Source: Chloroflexota bacterium (GTDB lineage: Bacteria > Chloroflexota > Dehalococcoidia > Tepidiformales > Tepidiformaceae). From it: a stretch of 64,000 bases of DNA. The translations under genes were made by a program, and so were the position numbers. Below the pieces are notes generated by a model. That model made no database searches and had not been told where the DNA came from. It saw only the letters and a list, made by a program, of their open reading frames with translations. The stretch spans positions 62,001 to 126,000 of the forward strand of contig JACRBT010000002.1 in the NCBI GenBank assembly GCA_016234445.1, written 5' to 3'. Positions 1-8,830 of the stretch are shown here, in pieces; positions within the stretch are counted from its first letter, which is position 1; every line of letters begins with the position of its first letter.

Positions 1-2112
1 GTCCAGCATGGGGAAGGCGCGGTCTTGATTGTCGCCGGGCCGGGAAGCGGCAAGACGCGCGTCATCACCCACCGGATCGCCCACCTTGTCCGCGAAGGGC
101 GGGTGGCGCCATGGCGGATCCTCGCGGTGACGTTCACGAACAAAGCGGCGCGAGAGATGCGGGAACGGGCCGCGGCGCTGCTCGGCGAAGACGCGGCGGC
201 GCTCCACCTCGGGACCTTCCACTCGATGTGCGCGCGATGGCTCCGGATCGACGGCGCCGCGATCGGGGTCGACCGCGACTTCGTCATCTACGACGACGCC
301 GACCAGATGGCGCTGATGAAGCGGGTCATCGAAGACCTGCACCTGGACCCCCGGCGGTTCTCCCCGCGGGCGGTGCTCGGGGCCGTTTCCACCGCGAAGA
401 GTGAGATGCTCACGCCCGCGGACGTCGAACGCAAGGCCCGGGGGTACTGGGACGAGGTGATCGGCCGGGCCTACCGGAAGTACCAGGAGGGCCTCCGCGC
501 AGCCGCGGCGCTCGACTTCGACGACCTTCTCGTCGAGGCAGTCAGGCTCTTCGAGGAGTCGGACGAGGTGCGCGAGAAGTACGCGGGGCGCTACCTCCAC
601 GTGCTGGTCGACGAATTCCAGGACACGAACCCGGCCCAGTACCGGCTGGCGCGGCAACTGTCGTCGATCCACGGGAACATCTGCGTCGTGGGCGACCCGG
701 ACCAGGGCATCTATTCCTGGCGGTCGGCGGACGTCCGGAACCTCCAGTACTTCGAGGCGGACTTCCCGGGCCGGGCAGTTTACCTGCTCGAGCAGAACTA
801 CCGATCGACGGCGCCGATCCTGGCAGCCGCGGGCGCGGTGATCAGCAAGAACCCGGGCAGGAAGCCGCTCGAACTCTGGACGGGACGAACGGGCGGCGAG
901 CCGATCGCCACCTACGAGGCCTACAACGACGAGGAAGAGGGCGAGTTCGCCGCGACCCAGGTGGGCAACCTGATCGCCGCCGGGACGAGCCCGGGCGACA
1001 TCGCCGTGATGTACCGCACCAACGCCCAGTCGCGGCCGGTGGAAGAGGCGATGGTGCGGCACCGGATTCCCTACCGGCTGGTGGGCGGCGTGCGGTTCTA
1101 CCAGCGGCGCGAGATCAAGGACCTCATTGCCTACCTGAGGCTGGTCCACAACCGCCACGACGAAGCCAGCCTGCTGCGGGTGATCAACGTGCCGGCGCGG
1201 GGGATCGGCACGACCACGGTGCAGCGGCTCCGGGAGGCAACGACCGCCGGGACCACCTTCTGGGACGCCTGCGAGGCCGTTGCGGAGGGCAGGAGCGTCT
1301 CCGGCGTCACGGGGCGGTCGGCGGCGGCGGTGCGGGCGTTCGTCCACGCCATCGAACAGCTGCGGGCCAGGCGCGACCAGCCGCTGACAAAGCTGCTCGA
1401 CTCGTTGCTCACGGTCACCGGGTATGTGCAGTACCTGAAGGACGGGGACCCGGAGTCGGAGGACCGGCTGGAGAACTTGCTCGAACTGCGCTCCGTGATG
1501 AGCCAGTACGAGGAGACGGCGAGCGAGGGCGGCGACCTCGCGACCTTCCTCCAGGACGTCGCCCTCGTCGCGGACGTGGACGAGATGCGGGAGGGTTCGG
1601 ACGCGGTGACGCTGATCACGCTCCACGCCGCCAAGGGCCTGGAGTTCCCGACGGTGTTCATCCTCGGGATGGAGGAGGGGGTGCTGCCCCACATCCGCTC
1701 GTTCGACGACCCCCGCCAGATGGAGGAAGAGCGGCGGCTGGCCTACGTGGGGATCACCCGGGCGAAGGACCGCCTCTACCTGACGCGGGCGTTCCGGCGC
1801 TACTCGATGGGCTCGGGGTCGGCGAACCCGGCCTCGCGCTTCCTGGCGGACATCCCGAAGCACCTGCTCCGCCCGGCGGGGTCGACGGCGCCACGGACGT
1901 TCGCCGAAGCCGTCGTCGCGCCGCCGAGGGAGGAGTTCCGGCCGGCTGAGGCCGACTGGAAGGCCGGGGACCGCGTCCGCCACCCGAAGTTCGGCGAGGG
2001 CATGGTCGTAAGCGTCCAGGCCGTGCGCGGCGACATCGAGCTCCAGGTGGCGTTCGAAGGCGCGGGCATCAAGCGGCTTGCCCAGAGCCTCGCGCCGTTG
2101 AGCCGGGCATGA
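1..2112 (+). CDS. pcrA: UvrD/PcrA-type superfamily 1 DNA helicase, 5' end cut off
   Basis: ATP-dependent 3'-5' DNA helicase of the UvrD/PcrA/Rep group, acting in nucleotide excision repair and in clearing replication-blocking proteins. The reading frame is open to base 1 and reads HGEGAVLIVAGPGSGKT there, so the first residues, including the Q motif, lie outside the window; a TTG at base 25 is inside the Walker A region and is not the start. Visible motifs in order: Walker A GPGSGKT, DEFQDTN (Walker B), QNYRS, TLHAAKGLEFP and AYVGITRAK. The C-terminal end has the GDRVRHPKFGEGMV Tudor-like fold typical of PcrA, which binds RNA polymerase. The stop overlaps the next start by 4 bp, suggesting co-translation with the MscS gene. 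Confidence 0.93.
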   Translation, partial: VQHGEGAVLIVAGPGSGKTRVITHRIAHLVREGRVAPWRILAVTFTNKAAREMRERAAALLGEDAAALHLGTFHSMCARWLRIDGAAIGVDRDFVIYDDADQMALMKRVIEDLHLDPRRFSPRAVLGAVSTAKSEMLTPADVERKARGYWDEVIGRAYRKYQEGLRAAAALDFDDLLVEAVRLFEESDEVREKYAGRYLHVLVDEFQDTNPAQYRLARQLSSIHGNICVVGDPDQGIYSWRSADVRNLQYFEADFPGRAVYLLEQNYRSTAPILAAAGAVISKNPGRKPLELWTGRTGGEPIATYEAYNDEEEGEFAATQVGNLIAAGTSPGDIAVMYRTNAQSRPVEEAMVRHRIPYRLVGGVRFYQRREIKDLIAYLRLVHNRHDEASLLRVINVPARGIGTTTVQRLREATTAGTTFWDACEAVAEGRSVSGVTGRSAAAVRAFVHAIEQLRARRDQPLTKLLDSLLTVTGYVQYLKDGDPESEDRLENLLELRSVMSQYEETASEGGDLATFLQDVALVADVDEMREGSDAVTLITLHAAKGLEFPTVFILGMEEGVLPHIRSFDDPRQMEEERRLAYVGITRAKDRLYLTRAFRRYSMGSGSANPASRFLADIPKHLLRPAGSTAPRTFAEAVVAPPREEFRPAEADWKAGDRVRHPKFGEGMVVSVQAVRGDIELQVAFEGAGIKRLAQSLAPLSRA

Positions 2113-2993
2113 AGACGCCGCTTTTCTTCGACTACTGGGCCGACGTCAAGGAGTGGCCCGTTTGGGACGCGGGGCACCTTGTCCAGCTGGTGATCATCCT
2201 CCTGGCGCTGGCGGTGCTGGCGGTGGTCTTCCGGATGGCGGTGAGCAGCGTCCTCAGCCACGCGCTGGTGCGAGCGACACGGTTCCGGTTCGAAGACCAG
2301 CCGGCGCTGAAGCGCCGGGCGGACACACTGGCGGCAGTGCTGAACTGGGGCTTCCGGGTGCTGCTCGGGTTCGTGGGCGTCGGGCTTGTGCTCAGCGAAC
2401 TCGGGCTCGACGTGACGGCGCTGGTCGCGAGCGTTGGCGTCGTGGGCGTGGCGCTCGGCCTTGGCGCCCAGATGCTCGTGCGCGACATCATCAACGGGCT
2501 TTTCATCCTCCTCGAAGACCAGTACGCGGTCGGGGACCAGGTGACGGTAGCCGGGGTGTCAGGCGAAGTCGTCGAGATCAACCCGCGCCGGACGGTGGTG
2601 CGCGATGGCGAGGGGAACGTGCACAGCATCCCGAACAGCGCCATCGTCGTTGCCACGAACCGGACGCCGGGGCTGAGCCGCTTCTTCGTCGAGGTGCGGG
2701 TGCCGTTCCGCGAGAGCGACGAGGCGGCGGCGTTGATGGCGACGGTGGCGGCCGAGGTGGCGAAGGAGAACCCGGGCGTGATGCCGGAGCCGCCGAGGAT
2801 CGTGGCGACGCGGGCGGAAGGGGCAAGCATGGCCATCTTCAGGATCGCCGGGGACGCAACGCCGGCCCGCCGCTGGAGCATCGAGGCTGACCTTCGCCGG
2901 CGGCTCAAGCGGCGGGCCGAGGGGGCCCGGCTGGACCTCGAGTTCGAGGATGGCGCGTCCGGGGCACGTCCGCCCGAGAAGCAGGGCCCTTAG
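2109..2993 (+). CDS. MscS-family small-conductance mechanosensitive channel
   Basis: Inner-membrane channel that opens on membrane tension to release solutes during osmotic downshock. The 294 aa protein has an N-terminal hydrophobic helix at about residues 20-40, two more at about 75-125, and the pore-lining TM3 plus signature GAQMLVRDIINGLFILLEDQ, followed by the beta domain (YAVGDQV) and an alpha/beta C-terminal domain. Its length fits the basic MscS type without extra N-terminal helices. The ATG overlaps the helicase stop as ATGA. The stop overlaps the end of the convergent CoA transferase gene by 4 bp, so no separate terminator fits between the two. Confidence 0.9.
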   Translation: MKTPLFFDYWADVKEWPVWDAGHLVQLVIILLALAVLAVVFRMAVSSVLSHALVRATRFRFEDQPALKRRADTLAAVLNWGFRVLLGFVGVGLVLSELGLDVTALVASVGVVGVALGLGAQMLVRDIINGLFILLEDQYAVGDQVTVAGVSGEVVEINPRRTVVRDGEGNVHSIPNSAIVVATNRTPGLSRFFVEVRVPFRESDEAAALMATVAAEVAKENPGVMPEPPRIVATRAEGASMAIFRIAGDATPARRWSIEADLRRRLKRRAEGARLDLEFEDGASGARPPEKQGP

Positions 2994-4252
2994 CCGACGA
3001 TCCCCTTCTGGCGGAGGTGGGCGATGTCGTCGCTTGAGAAGCCGATCGTGGCGAGGACCTCGTCTGTGTGCTCACCGAGGGCGGGCGAGGCGCGCTGGAT
3101 GCGGGTGGGGGTAGCCGTCATCTGGACGATCGGCATGGGGCCACGCATAGGCCCGAGAAGGGTGTGGTCGTAGTCGGTGATGTAGCCGTTGGCGACGACC
3201 TGAGGGTCTTCGTGGAGCTCTTCGATGAAGTTCAGGGGGCCGCAGGGGACGCCGTGGGCCATCATGTGGGAGACCCAATCCCCGGTGGTGCGCTGGAGGA
3301 AGATGGCCTCGCATGTCGCGGTGAGCTCGTTTCCGGCGGCGCGGAGGGCTTCGGGTGAGCGGTCGAAGCCCTCTTCGTAGCGGGGGTCGGTGATCTTCAC
3401 GGCCTTACGGAAGCGTTCGCGGGGGCCGGGACCGAGACAGCCGACAGCGACGTAACCGTCCTTCGTCTGGTAGAGGCGGTAGTAGATGTTGCCGACGAGC
3501 TCGGGGGTGTTGGCGCGCTTCTCCGCGTAGATCTCTTCGATGTTGGCGCCGCGCTGGCGGGCCGCCTGGAGCTTCGTCAGCCAGGTTTCGCGGGTTTCGA
3601 TGTCGAGGGCGGTGATTTCGCGGGAGCCCTGCTGGAGGAAAAGCGAGGTGAGGAGGAGGCTGGTGTTGATCGCCTGGCCCTCGCCCGTGCGCTGCCGGTG
3701 GTAGAGCGCGGCGGTCATGGCCCAGGCCATCGCCACGCCGGTGACGACGTCGCCCGGAGCGAAGGCGACAATCTGGGGCTGGCCGTCGCGGACGTTCGCG
3801 TTCGAGGTGGCGAGACCGCTGACGGCCTGGGCGATGATGTCGTAGCCGCGGAGGTCCGACATGGGACCTTCGGGGCCGAAGGCGGTGTTTTCGCAGTAGA
3901 TGATGTCGGGACGGATGGCGCGGACGGAGTCGTAGTCGATGCCGAGGGCGGCGGCGACGCCGGGCCGGTAGTTGGTAAGGACGATGTCGGCCCAGCGGAC
4001 GAGGGCGTCGCGGACGGCGATGGAGCGAGCGTCCTTGAAGTTGATGGCGATGCCGAGCTTGCCGCGGTTCTGGACGGTGAAGTTCCGGCTCTCCTTGGGG
4101 ATGAGCTCGGCCTGGAGCCGCCAGGGTTCGCCTTCGAGGGGCTCGACCTTGACGACGGTGGCGCCCATTTCTGAAAGCAGGGTGCCGGCCAGCGGCCCCG
4201 CGATGATCTGCGTGCAGTCGAGCACGCGCACCCCTTCCAGCGCTCCGGCCAT
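2990..4252 (-). CDS. CaiB/BaiF family CoA transferase
   Basis: Class III CoA transferase of 420 aa, which moves CoA between carboxylic acids; the substrate cannot be read from sequence. The N-terminus LEGVRVLDCTQIIAGPL is the family's nucleotide-binding start, and the catalytic Asp sits in GYDIIAQAVSGL. The start is well supported by a GGAGGG ribosome site just upstream. It is the last gene of a minus-strand run with a MaoC hydratase, an acyl-CoA dehydrogenase and a crotonyl-CoA carboxylase/reductase, so it probably activates or shuttles an acid in that acyl-CoA pathway. Mesaconyl-CoA C1-C4 transferase also belongs to this family, which is relevant given the neighbours, but the assignment is not proven. 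Confidence 0.9.
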   Translation of the reverse strand: MAGALEGVRVLDCTQIIAGPLAGTLLSEMGATVVKVEPLEGEPWRLQAELIPKESRNFTVQNRGKLGIAINFKDARSIAVRDALVRWADIVLTNYRPGVAAALGIDYDSVRAIRPDIIYCENTAFGPEGPMSDLRGYDIIAQAVSGLATSNANVRDGQPQIVAFAPGDVVTGVAMAWAMTAALYHRQRTGEGQAINTSLLLTSLFLQQGSREITALDIETRETWLTKLQAARQRGANIEEIYAEKRANTPELVGNIYYRLYQTKDGYVAVGCLGPGPRERFRKAVKITDPRYEEGFDRSPEALRAAGNELTATCEAIFLQRTTGDWVSHMMAHGVPCGPLNFIEELHEDPQVVANGYITDYDHTLLGPMRGPMPIVQMTATPTRIQRASPALGEHTDEVLATIGFSSDDIAHLRQKGIVG

Positions 4253-4311
4253 GCGTTCCCTCCTGCCGGCGGAGTCTACGCGACCGGTTGCTTCTTGGGT
4301 ACGAGCTGGGC

Positions 4312-4785
4312 CTACGGCCGCCTGGGTACGAGGACCTTGCGGCGGAAGTAGCAGACTTCTTCGCCGCGCTGGTTCACGCCGCGGGTCTCGACGGTGACGA
4401 CGCCGCGGTCGGGCTTGCTCTGGGATTCGACCTTCTCGAGGACGAGGGTCTCGGCGCGGATGGTGTCGCCGTGGAAGGTGGGCTTCGAGTGCTTGAGCGA
4501 CTCGATCTCCAGGTTGGCGATGGCCTTGCCCGAGACGTCCGGCACGCTCATGCCGAGGACGAGGGAGTAGACGAAGTTGCCGACGACCACGTTCTGCTTG
4601 AACTGGGTCTCCTCCTCGGCGTACCAGCGGTCGGAGTGAAGGGGGTGGTGGTTCATGGTGATGTCGCAGAAGAGATGGTCTTCCGCCTCGGTGATCGTCT
4701 TGCTGGGCCAGTGCTTGTAGACGTCGCCGACCTCGAAGTCTTCGAAGTAGCGGCCGAACCTGTCGCGACCGTCGTAAACCGTCAT
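4312..4785 (-). CDS. MaoC-like hot-dog dehydratase/hydratase
   Basis: Single hot-dog-fold protein of 157 aa in the MaoC / (R)-specific enoyl-CoA hydratase group, expected to add water to an enoyl-CoA. The region FEDFEVGDVYKHWPSKTITEAEDHLFCDITMNHHPLH is typical, with the catalytic Asp and His in the D..F....N.HP segment (written here in pieces: EDHLFCD, NHHPLH). An AGGAG ribosome site lies 8 nt before the ATG. It is half the length of a mesaconyl-CoA hydratase (about 340 aa, two hot-dog repeats), so that function would need a dimer. It lies between the acyl-CoA dehydrogenase (40 bp upstream) and the CoA transferase (59 bp downstream). Confidence 0.85.
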   Translation of the reverse strand: MTVYDGRDRFGRYFEDFEVGDVYKHWPSKTITEAEDHLFCDITMNHHPLHSDRWYAEEETQFKQNVVVGNFVYSLVLGMSVPDVSGKAIANLEIESLKHSKPTFHGDTIRAETLVLEKVESQSKPDRGVVTVETRGVNQRGEEVCYFRRKVLVPRRP

Positions 4786-4825
4786 CTTGTCACTCCTGAA
4801 TCCGGGATGAAGCTAACCTGAGCGG

Positions 4826-5998
4826 CTAAATCGGGTAGTCCTTCACGAGGCTGCGGGCGATCACGATCTTCTGGATGTCGCTCGTGCCCTCGGCGATGAT
4901 CATCAGCGGGGCGTCGCGGTAGTAGCGCTCCAGGGGCAGTTCCTTGCTGTAGGCGACGCCGCCGTGGATGCGGAGGGCGTCGAGGACGACTTCCTGGCAG
5001 ATCTCCGTCGAGAAGAGCTTGGCGATCCCGGCGTCGAGGTCGCTGCGGATGCCGGAGTCTTTCTTGCGGGCGGCGTCGAGCGTGAGGAGGCGGGCGGCGC
5101 GGATCTTCGTCGCCATCTCGGCAAGGCGGATCTGCTGGGCCTGGTGCTCGATGATCGGCTTGCCGAAGGCCTGGCGCTTCTGGGCGTAGCGGATGGCGTC
5201 ATCGAAGGCGGACTGGGCGAGGCCAACGCCGCGGGCGGAGACGTTGATCCGGCCGACTTCGAGCGCGCTCATGATGTGCTGGAAGCCGGAGCCTTCCTTG
5301 CCGCCGAGCACGGCGGTGGCGGGGACGCGGGCGTCGTCGAAGGCGAGTTCCGTGGTCTCGACGCCCTTGTAGCCGAGCTTCTCGAACTTCTTGCCCTTGA
5401 TGAAGCCGGGGACGTCGTGGTCCACGAGGAAGGCGGTGATGCCCTTGTGACGGGGCTCCGCGGCAGGGTCTGTCTTGGTCATCACCAGGTAGACGCCGGC
5501 CTTGTGGCCGTTGGTGACCCACATCTTCTGGCCGTTGATGACGTAGTCGTCGCCGTCGCGGCGGGCGGTGGTCTTGATTGCCTGGGCGTCGGAGCCGGCG
5601 TCGGGTTCGGTGATGCTGAGGGCGCAGCGGATCTCGGGCTCGACGAGGCGGGGGAGGTAGGCCTGCTTCTGGGCCTCGGTGCCGTACTCGCTGATCGCGT
5701 AGCCAACGAGGACGTGGGTGTTGATGATCCCGGCGAGGCTCATCCAACCGCGGGCAAGCTCGATGCAAACGCCGGCATAGCATTCGAAGCTGAGGTCGAG
5801 GCCACCGTACTTCTCGGGGATCTTGATCCCGAAGAGGCCCATGTCGGACATGCCCTTGACGAGGGGGTCCGGGTAGGTGTCGGCGTGTTCGAACTCGGAG
5901 GCCTGGGGCTTGACCTCCTTGTCCACCCAGGTGCCAACGTTGGAGACGATCTCCCGGGCGATGGGGTCGGCGATGTCGGCGGCGAAGTCGCGGGCCAT
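4826..5998 (-). CDS. Acyl-CoA dehydrogenase
   Basis: FAD enzyme of 390 aa that oxidises an acyl-CoA to a 2-enoyl-CoA and passes electrons to electron-transfer flavoprotein. The frame stays open far upstream, but homology begins at MARDFAADIADPIARE, which has a GAAAGG site before it; the longer reading is a shadow of the neighbouring gene. Motifs seen: IPEKYGGLDLSFE, CALSITEPDAGSD, WVTNGHKAGVY and the C-terminal AEGTSDIQ, whose Glu is the usual catalytic base. The 390 aa length is that of short- and medium-chain enzymes, shorter than methylsuccinyl-CoA dehydrogenase (about 550 aa). It is 71 bp downstream of the crotonyl-CoA carboxylase/reductase gene. Confidence 0.93.
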   Translation of the reverse strand: MARDFAADIADPIAREIVSNVGTWVDKEVKPQASEFEHADTYPDPLVKGMSDMGLFGIKIPEKYGGLDLSFECYAGVCIELARGWMSLAGIINTHVLVGYAISEYGTEAQKQAYLPRLVEPEIRCALSITEPDAGSDAQAIKTTARRDGDDYVINGQKMWVTNGHKAGVYLVMTKTDPAAEPRHKGITAFLVDHDVPGFIKGKKFEKLGYKGVETTELAFDDARVPATAVLGGKEGSGFQHIMSALEVGRINVSARGVGLAQSAFDDAIRYAQKRQAFGKPIIEHQAQQIRLAEMATKIRAARLLTLDAARKKDSGIRSDLDAGIAKLFSTEICQEVVLDALRIHGGVAYSKELPLERYYRDAPLMIIAEGTSDIQKIVIARSLVKDYPI

Positions 5999-6069
5999 GG
6001 GCGGCGGGCCTTTCGGGGAGTCTGGGTGGGCCGCCGTGGGCAAGAGCGCCGGCGGCCGGGGTGCGGAAC

Positions 6070-7326
6070 CTAACCGGGCGTCGTCATGCCGGGGCGGGGA
6101 GCACCGACGAGGATGGCCATGTTCCCGTCCGGGTGGCGGTTTTCGAACATGAGCTGGTGGCAGTCGCCGGTCTCGTCGAAGCGGAAGGTGCGCGAGAGGC
6201 AGGGGTCGATCTTCCCGGCGAGGACGAGTTCGTTGAAGGCGTAGGCCTGGTCGTCGTTGGCGAAGTGGGAGCCCTGGAGCCGCTTCTGGCGCATCCAGAG
6301 GTAGCGGAGGTCGACGTCGGCGTTGTAGCCGGTGGTGCCGGCGCAGATGACGACCATGCCACCGGTTTCGCAGACAAAGATGGAGGTCGGGATGGTGTCC
6401 TGGCCGGGGTGTTCGAAGACGATGCGGGGGTTCTTGCGTTCGCCGACGGCGTCCCAGAGGGCCTTGCCGAAGGCGCGGGCGCCGGCGGTGAAGGTGTTCA
6501 TCGAATCCGCGTCTTCCCAGTCGGGGAGGCGGCCCCAGTGGTGGAAGTCCTTGCGGTTGACGAGCCCGACGGCCCCGAGCTTGCGGCAGAAGTCGTACTT
6601 GGATTCGCTGGAGACGACGGCGACGGGGCGGGCGCCGAGGAGCGAGGCGATCTGGATGGCCATCGAGCCGAGCCCGCCGGCGCCACCCCAGATGAGGACG
6701 ACGTCGCCGTGGCGGACGTTGTGCGGCGGCCAGGCAGTGAGCATGCGGTAGGCGGTGGCCCCAACCAGCGATGGGGCGGCGGACGCCTCCCAGGTGAGGT
6801 GTTTCGCCCGCGGCATGCACTGGTGGGCCTGGACCTTGGTGAACTGGGCGAACGAGCCCCAGTTGGTTTCGTAACCCCAGATCTTGTAGCTCGGGCTGAA
6901 CATCGGGTCTTCGCCGGCGAGGACTTCGGGGGCGCGGATGTCCCAGGAGCCGCAATGGATGACGACTTCGTCGCCGACCTTCACGTTGGTGACGTTGTCG
7001 CCGACGGCGTAGACGATGCCGGAAGCGTCTGAGCCGCCGATGTGGAAGTCTTCGGGTTCGCCGCCCTTGTTGCGGGCGCCGATGACGTCGACGGGGCGGC
7101 CGAGGGCGGCCCAGACGTTGTTGTAGTTCACCCCCGCGGCCATGACGTAGACGAGCGCGTCGTCGGGGCCGATGGCGGGGGTAGGGACGACTTCGGGCTG
7201 GAAGGCGCTGTGGGGCTCGCCGAAGCGGGACTGGCGGATGACCTGGGCGTGCATTCGCGTGGGGATGTGCCCAAGAGGCGGGGCTTCGCCAAGTTCGTAG
7301 AGGTCTTTGAGCGTGTCGGTGGTCAT
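6070..7326 (-). CDS. ccr: Crotonyl-CoA carboxylase/reductase
   Basis: Zinc-less MDR-family enzyme (418 aa) that reduces crotonyl-CoA with NADPH and adds CO2 to give ethylmalonyl-CoA, the key step of the ethylmalonyl-CoA pathway. Family blocks are clear: [75 protein letters not shown] and LQGSHFAND. Residues known to hold CO2 in enoyl-CoA carboxylases/reductases appear kept: Asn in VNYN, Glu in GYET (Tyr replaces the more common Phe before it) and His in GSHF. The ATG chosen has AGGAG 6 nt upstream; a start nine codons earlier is possible but lacks a site. Confidence 0.9.
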   Translation of the reverse strand: MTTDTLKDLYELGEAPPLGHIPTRMHAQVIRQSRFGEPHSAFQPEVVPTPAIGPDDALVYVMAAGVNYNNVWAALGRPVDVIGARNKGGEPEDFHIGGSDASGIVYAVGDNVTNVKVGDEVVIHCGSWDIRAPEVLAGEDPMFSPSYKIWGYETNWGSFAQFTKVQAHQCMPRAKHLTWEASAAPSLVGATAYRMLTAWPPHNVRHGDVVLIWGGAGGLGSMAIQIASLLGARPVAVVSSESKYDFCRKLGAVGLVNRKDFHHWGRLPDWEDADSMNTFTAGARAFGKALWDAVGERKNPRIVFEHPGQDTIPTSIFVCETGGMVVICAGTTGYNADVDLRYLWMRQKRLQGSHFANDDQAYAFNELVLAGKIDPCLSRTFRFDETGDCHQLMFENRHPDGNMAILVGAPRPGMTTPG

Positions 7327-7428
7327 GAAGCTCCTCAGGCGCGTGGAACGCATCCCTTCGCAGTGCGCGGTTGCGCGTCTTCGCAGTCTAAATGTGTCTT
7401 ATCGAGCGGTAAACCGCACAGCGGGTCC

Positions 7429-7451
7429 TGCCATAGCGAGCGGCTATGGCA
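7429..7451 (-). terminator. Perfect 9 bp hairpin at the end of the Gfo/Idh gene
   Basis: TGCCATAGC and its exact complement GCTATGGCA flank a 5 nt loop. The TAG stop of the minus-strand Gfo/Idh gene lies inside one arm. No T-run follows on the minus strand, so this would be a weak or non-classical terminator, or a 3' end stabiliser, between the oxidoreductase and the crotonyl-CoA carboxylase/reductase gene. Confidence 0.45.
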
Positions 7452-8526
7452 CGGGGGCTCCGAGCCTGACCTCGGCTCCATCGCTGGCGCTCCGGTAGCA
7501 GGCGTCGACGACTTCGTGGGCCACGAGGGCGGTGCGGAAGTCGGGGAACGAGGGCTTGCCTTCGGCGACGGCGCGAAGGAAGGCGTAGTCCTCCAGCATC
7601 CCCCGGCGGGCGAGATCGAATTCGACGTCGTCGAGGGCGGCGATGGCCCGGTACCGGGCGAGGACTTCGTCGGCGTCGAGGGTGACGGCGGCGCCGGTGC
7701 GGTACTGGCAGGTGATGGCGCCGATGAAGTCGGATTCGGTGGCAAACCAGCCGCCTTCGAAAAACACCTCCAGGCGCCGTGTCGAGGGCCGTTCGTCGAG
7801 GGCGTGCCAGACGGACGAGAGGCTGCTCTGGTGGCCGCCGGCGTGCTGGAAGGTGGCGAGGGCGACGTCTTCGACGCCTTCGTGGCCGCTGGTGACGCGG
7901 GTGTGGCAGCGGACGGCGATGATGTCGCCGAAGAGCCAGCGGAAGAGGTCGATGTCGTGGATTGAGTGTTCGATGAGGGTGCCGCCGCCGGCACGCTCGA
8001 AGCTGCCGCGCCACTGGCTGCCGTAGTGGCCGCGGATGGGGAAGAACTGGTCGTCGCGGAGGTGGGCGGTGAGGAGCGGGCCGAGGTCCGGTGCCGACAT
8101 GAGGTCCTTGATCACCGTGAAGACGGGCGAGTAGCGGAGGACGAGGCCGACCTGGTTGACGACGCCGGCGCGCTCGACCGCTTCGACCATCCCGCGGACG
8201 TCGTCGAGGGTCTTGGCGAGGGGCTTTTCGCAGAAAACAGCGAGTCCGCGGGCCGCCGCCGCCCGGACGATCGCGGGGTGTTCGGCGGTTTCAGTGCAGA
8301 CGTAGACGGCGGTGAGGCCGGGGGTGGCGAGGAGAGCGTCGGCGTCCGCCGTGACGACGCGTGCGCCGACAATCGAGGCGAATTCGCCGGCGCGTTCGAC
8401 GACGCGGTCGCAGACGGCGGAGTACTCGGCGGGGACGCGCTCGGTGCGGATGACGCCGCGGAGGTTGCGGGAGTGGAAGCGGCCGATGTGCCCGCACCCG
8501 ACCAGGCCGACGACAGGATTGGGCAC
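7444..8526 (-). CDS. Gfo/Idh/MocA family NAD(P)-dependent oxidoreductase
   Basis: Two-domain sugar- or inositol-type dehydrogenase of 360 aa. The N-terminal Rossmann fold starts at VGLVGCGHIGRFHSRNL and the family motif CEKPLAKTLDDV is at about residue 95-107; Lys in EKP is the usual catalytic residue. The C-terminal alpha/beta domain includes GGTLIEHSIHDIDLFRWLFGD, with the His-x-x-x-D pair normal for the family. The substrate is unknown. It is the first gene on the minus strand, divergent from the complex I operon across a 304 bp gap. Its link to the acyl-CoA genes downstream is only positional, and a hairpin separates it from them. Confidence 0.88.
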   Translation of the reverse strand: MPNPVVGLVGCGHIGRFHSRNLRGVIRTERVPAEYSAVCDRVVERAGEFASIVGARVVTADADALLATPGLTAVYVCTETAEHPAIVRAAAARGLAVFCEKPLAKTLDDVRGMVEAVERAGVVNQVGLVLRYSPVFTVIKDLMSAPDLGPLLTAHLRDDQFFPIRGHYGSQWRGSFERAGGGTLIEHSIHDIDLFRWLFGDIIAVRCHTRVTSGHEGVEDVALATFQHAGGHQSSLSSVWHALDERPSTRRLEVFFEGGWFATESDFIGAITCQYRTGAAVTLDADEVLARYRAIAALDDVEFDLARRGMLEDYAFLRAVAEGKPSFPDFRTALVAHEVVDACYRSASDGAEVRLGAPVP

Positions 8527-8663
8527 GAGCGCCTCGCTTCGAGATGGTTTACGGGCATTTTACGGTGAGGTTGCCGGTTGTGGGGGAAGGCCGGCCTGGG
8601 GGTGGCGATACTGAGGTTGTGGGTCCCGCACCCGCGCCCCCGCCCACCCGGACGGGGACTACT

Positions 8664-8721
8664 GGCCGCTTACGGAAGACAATTCACCTGGGGGCGCAAG
8701 TGATGTCTTCCGTAGGCGGCC
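8664..8721. repeat. 18 bp imperfect inverted repeat in the Gfo/Idh-nuo intergenic region
   Basis: Arms 8664-8681 (GGCCGCTTACGGAAGACA) and 8704-8721 match as inverted complements with one mismatch, around a 22 nt loop that begins TTCAC and ends GTGA, so the stem may extend. The 304 bp gap (8527-8830) otherwise holds only the promoter at 8761-8789. The element could be a bidirectional terminator, a regulatory stem-loop or a small mobile repeat. No second copy was seen in the window. Confidence 0.7.
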
Positions 8722-8760
8722 ATTCTCGTTCTGCGGGCGGGGTAGGGGGCGGTTTCGCTT

Positions 8761-8789
8761 TTGTCCGCGCGGGGGCGCCGTGCTATAGT
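8761..8789 (+). promoter_or_regulatory. Sigma-70-type promoter for the nuo operon
   Basis: TTGTCC at 8761-8766 and TATAGT at 8784-8789 are separated by exactly 17 nt. They match the -35 consensus at 4 of 6 and the -10 at 5 of 6 positions. Transcription would start near 8796, giving a leader of about 35 nt before the nuoA GTG. Confidence 0.65.
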
Positions 8790-8830
8790 CCGGTCGTTCT
8801 TCGGGACGAATTTCACAAACGGCTCCGGGC

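Noticed and set aside
7406-7417. Small hairpin GCGG/CCGC upstream of the crotonyl-CoA carboxylase/reductase gene
   Set aside because: A 4 bp stem is expected by chance at this GC content.
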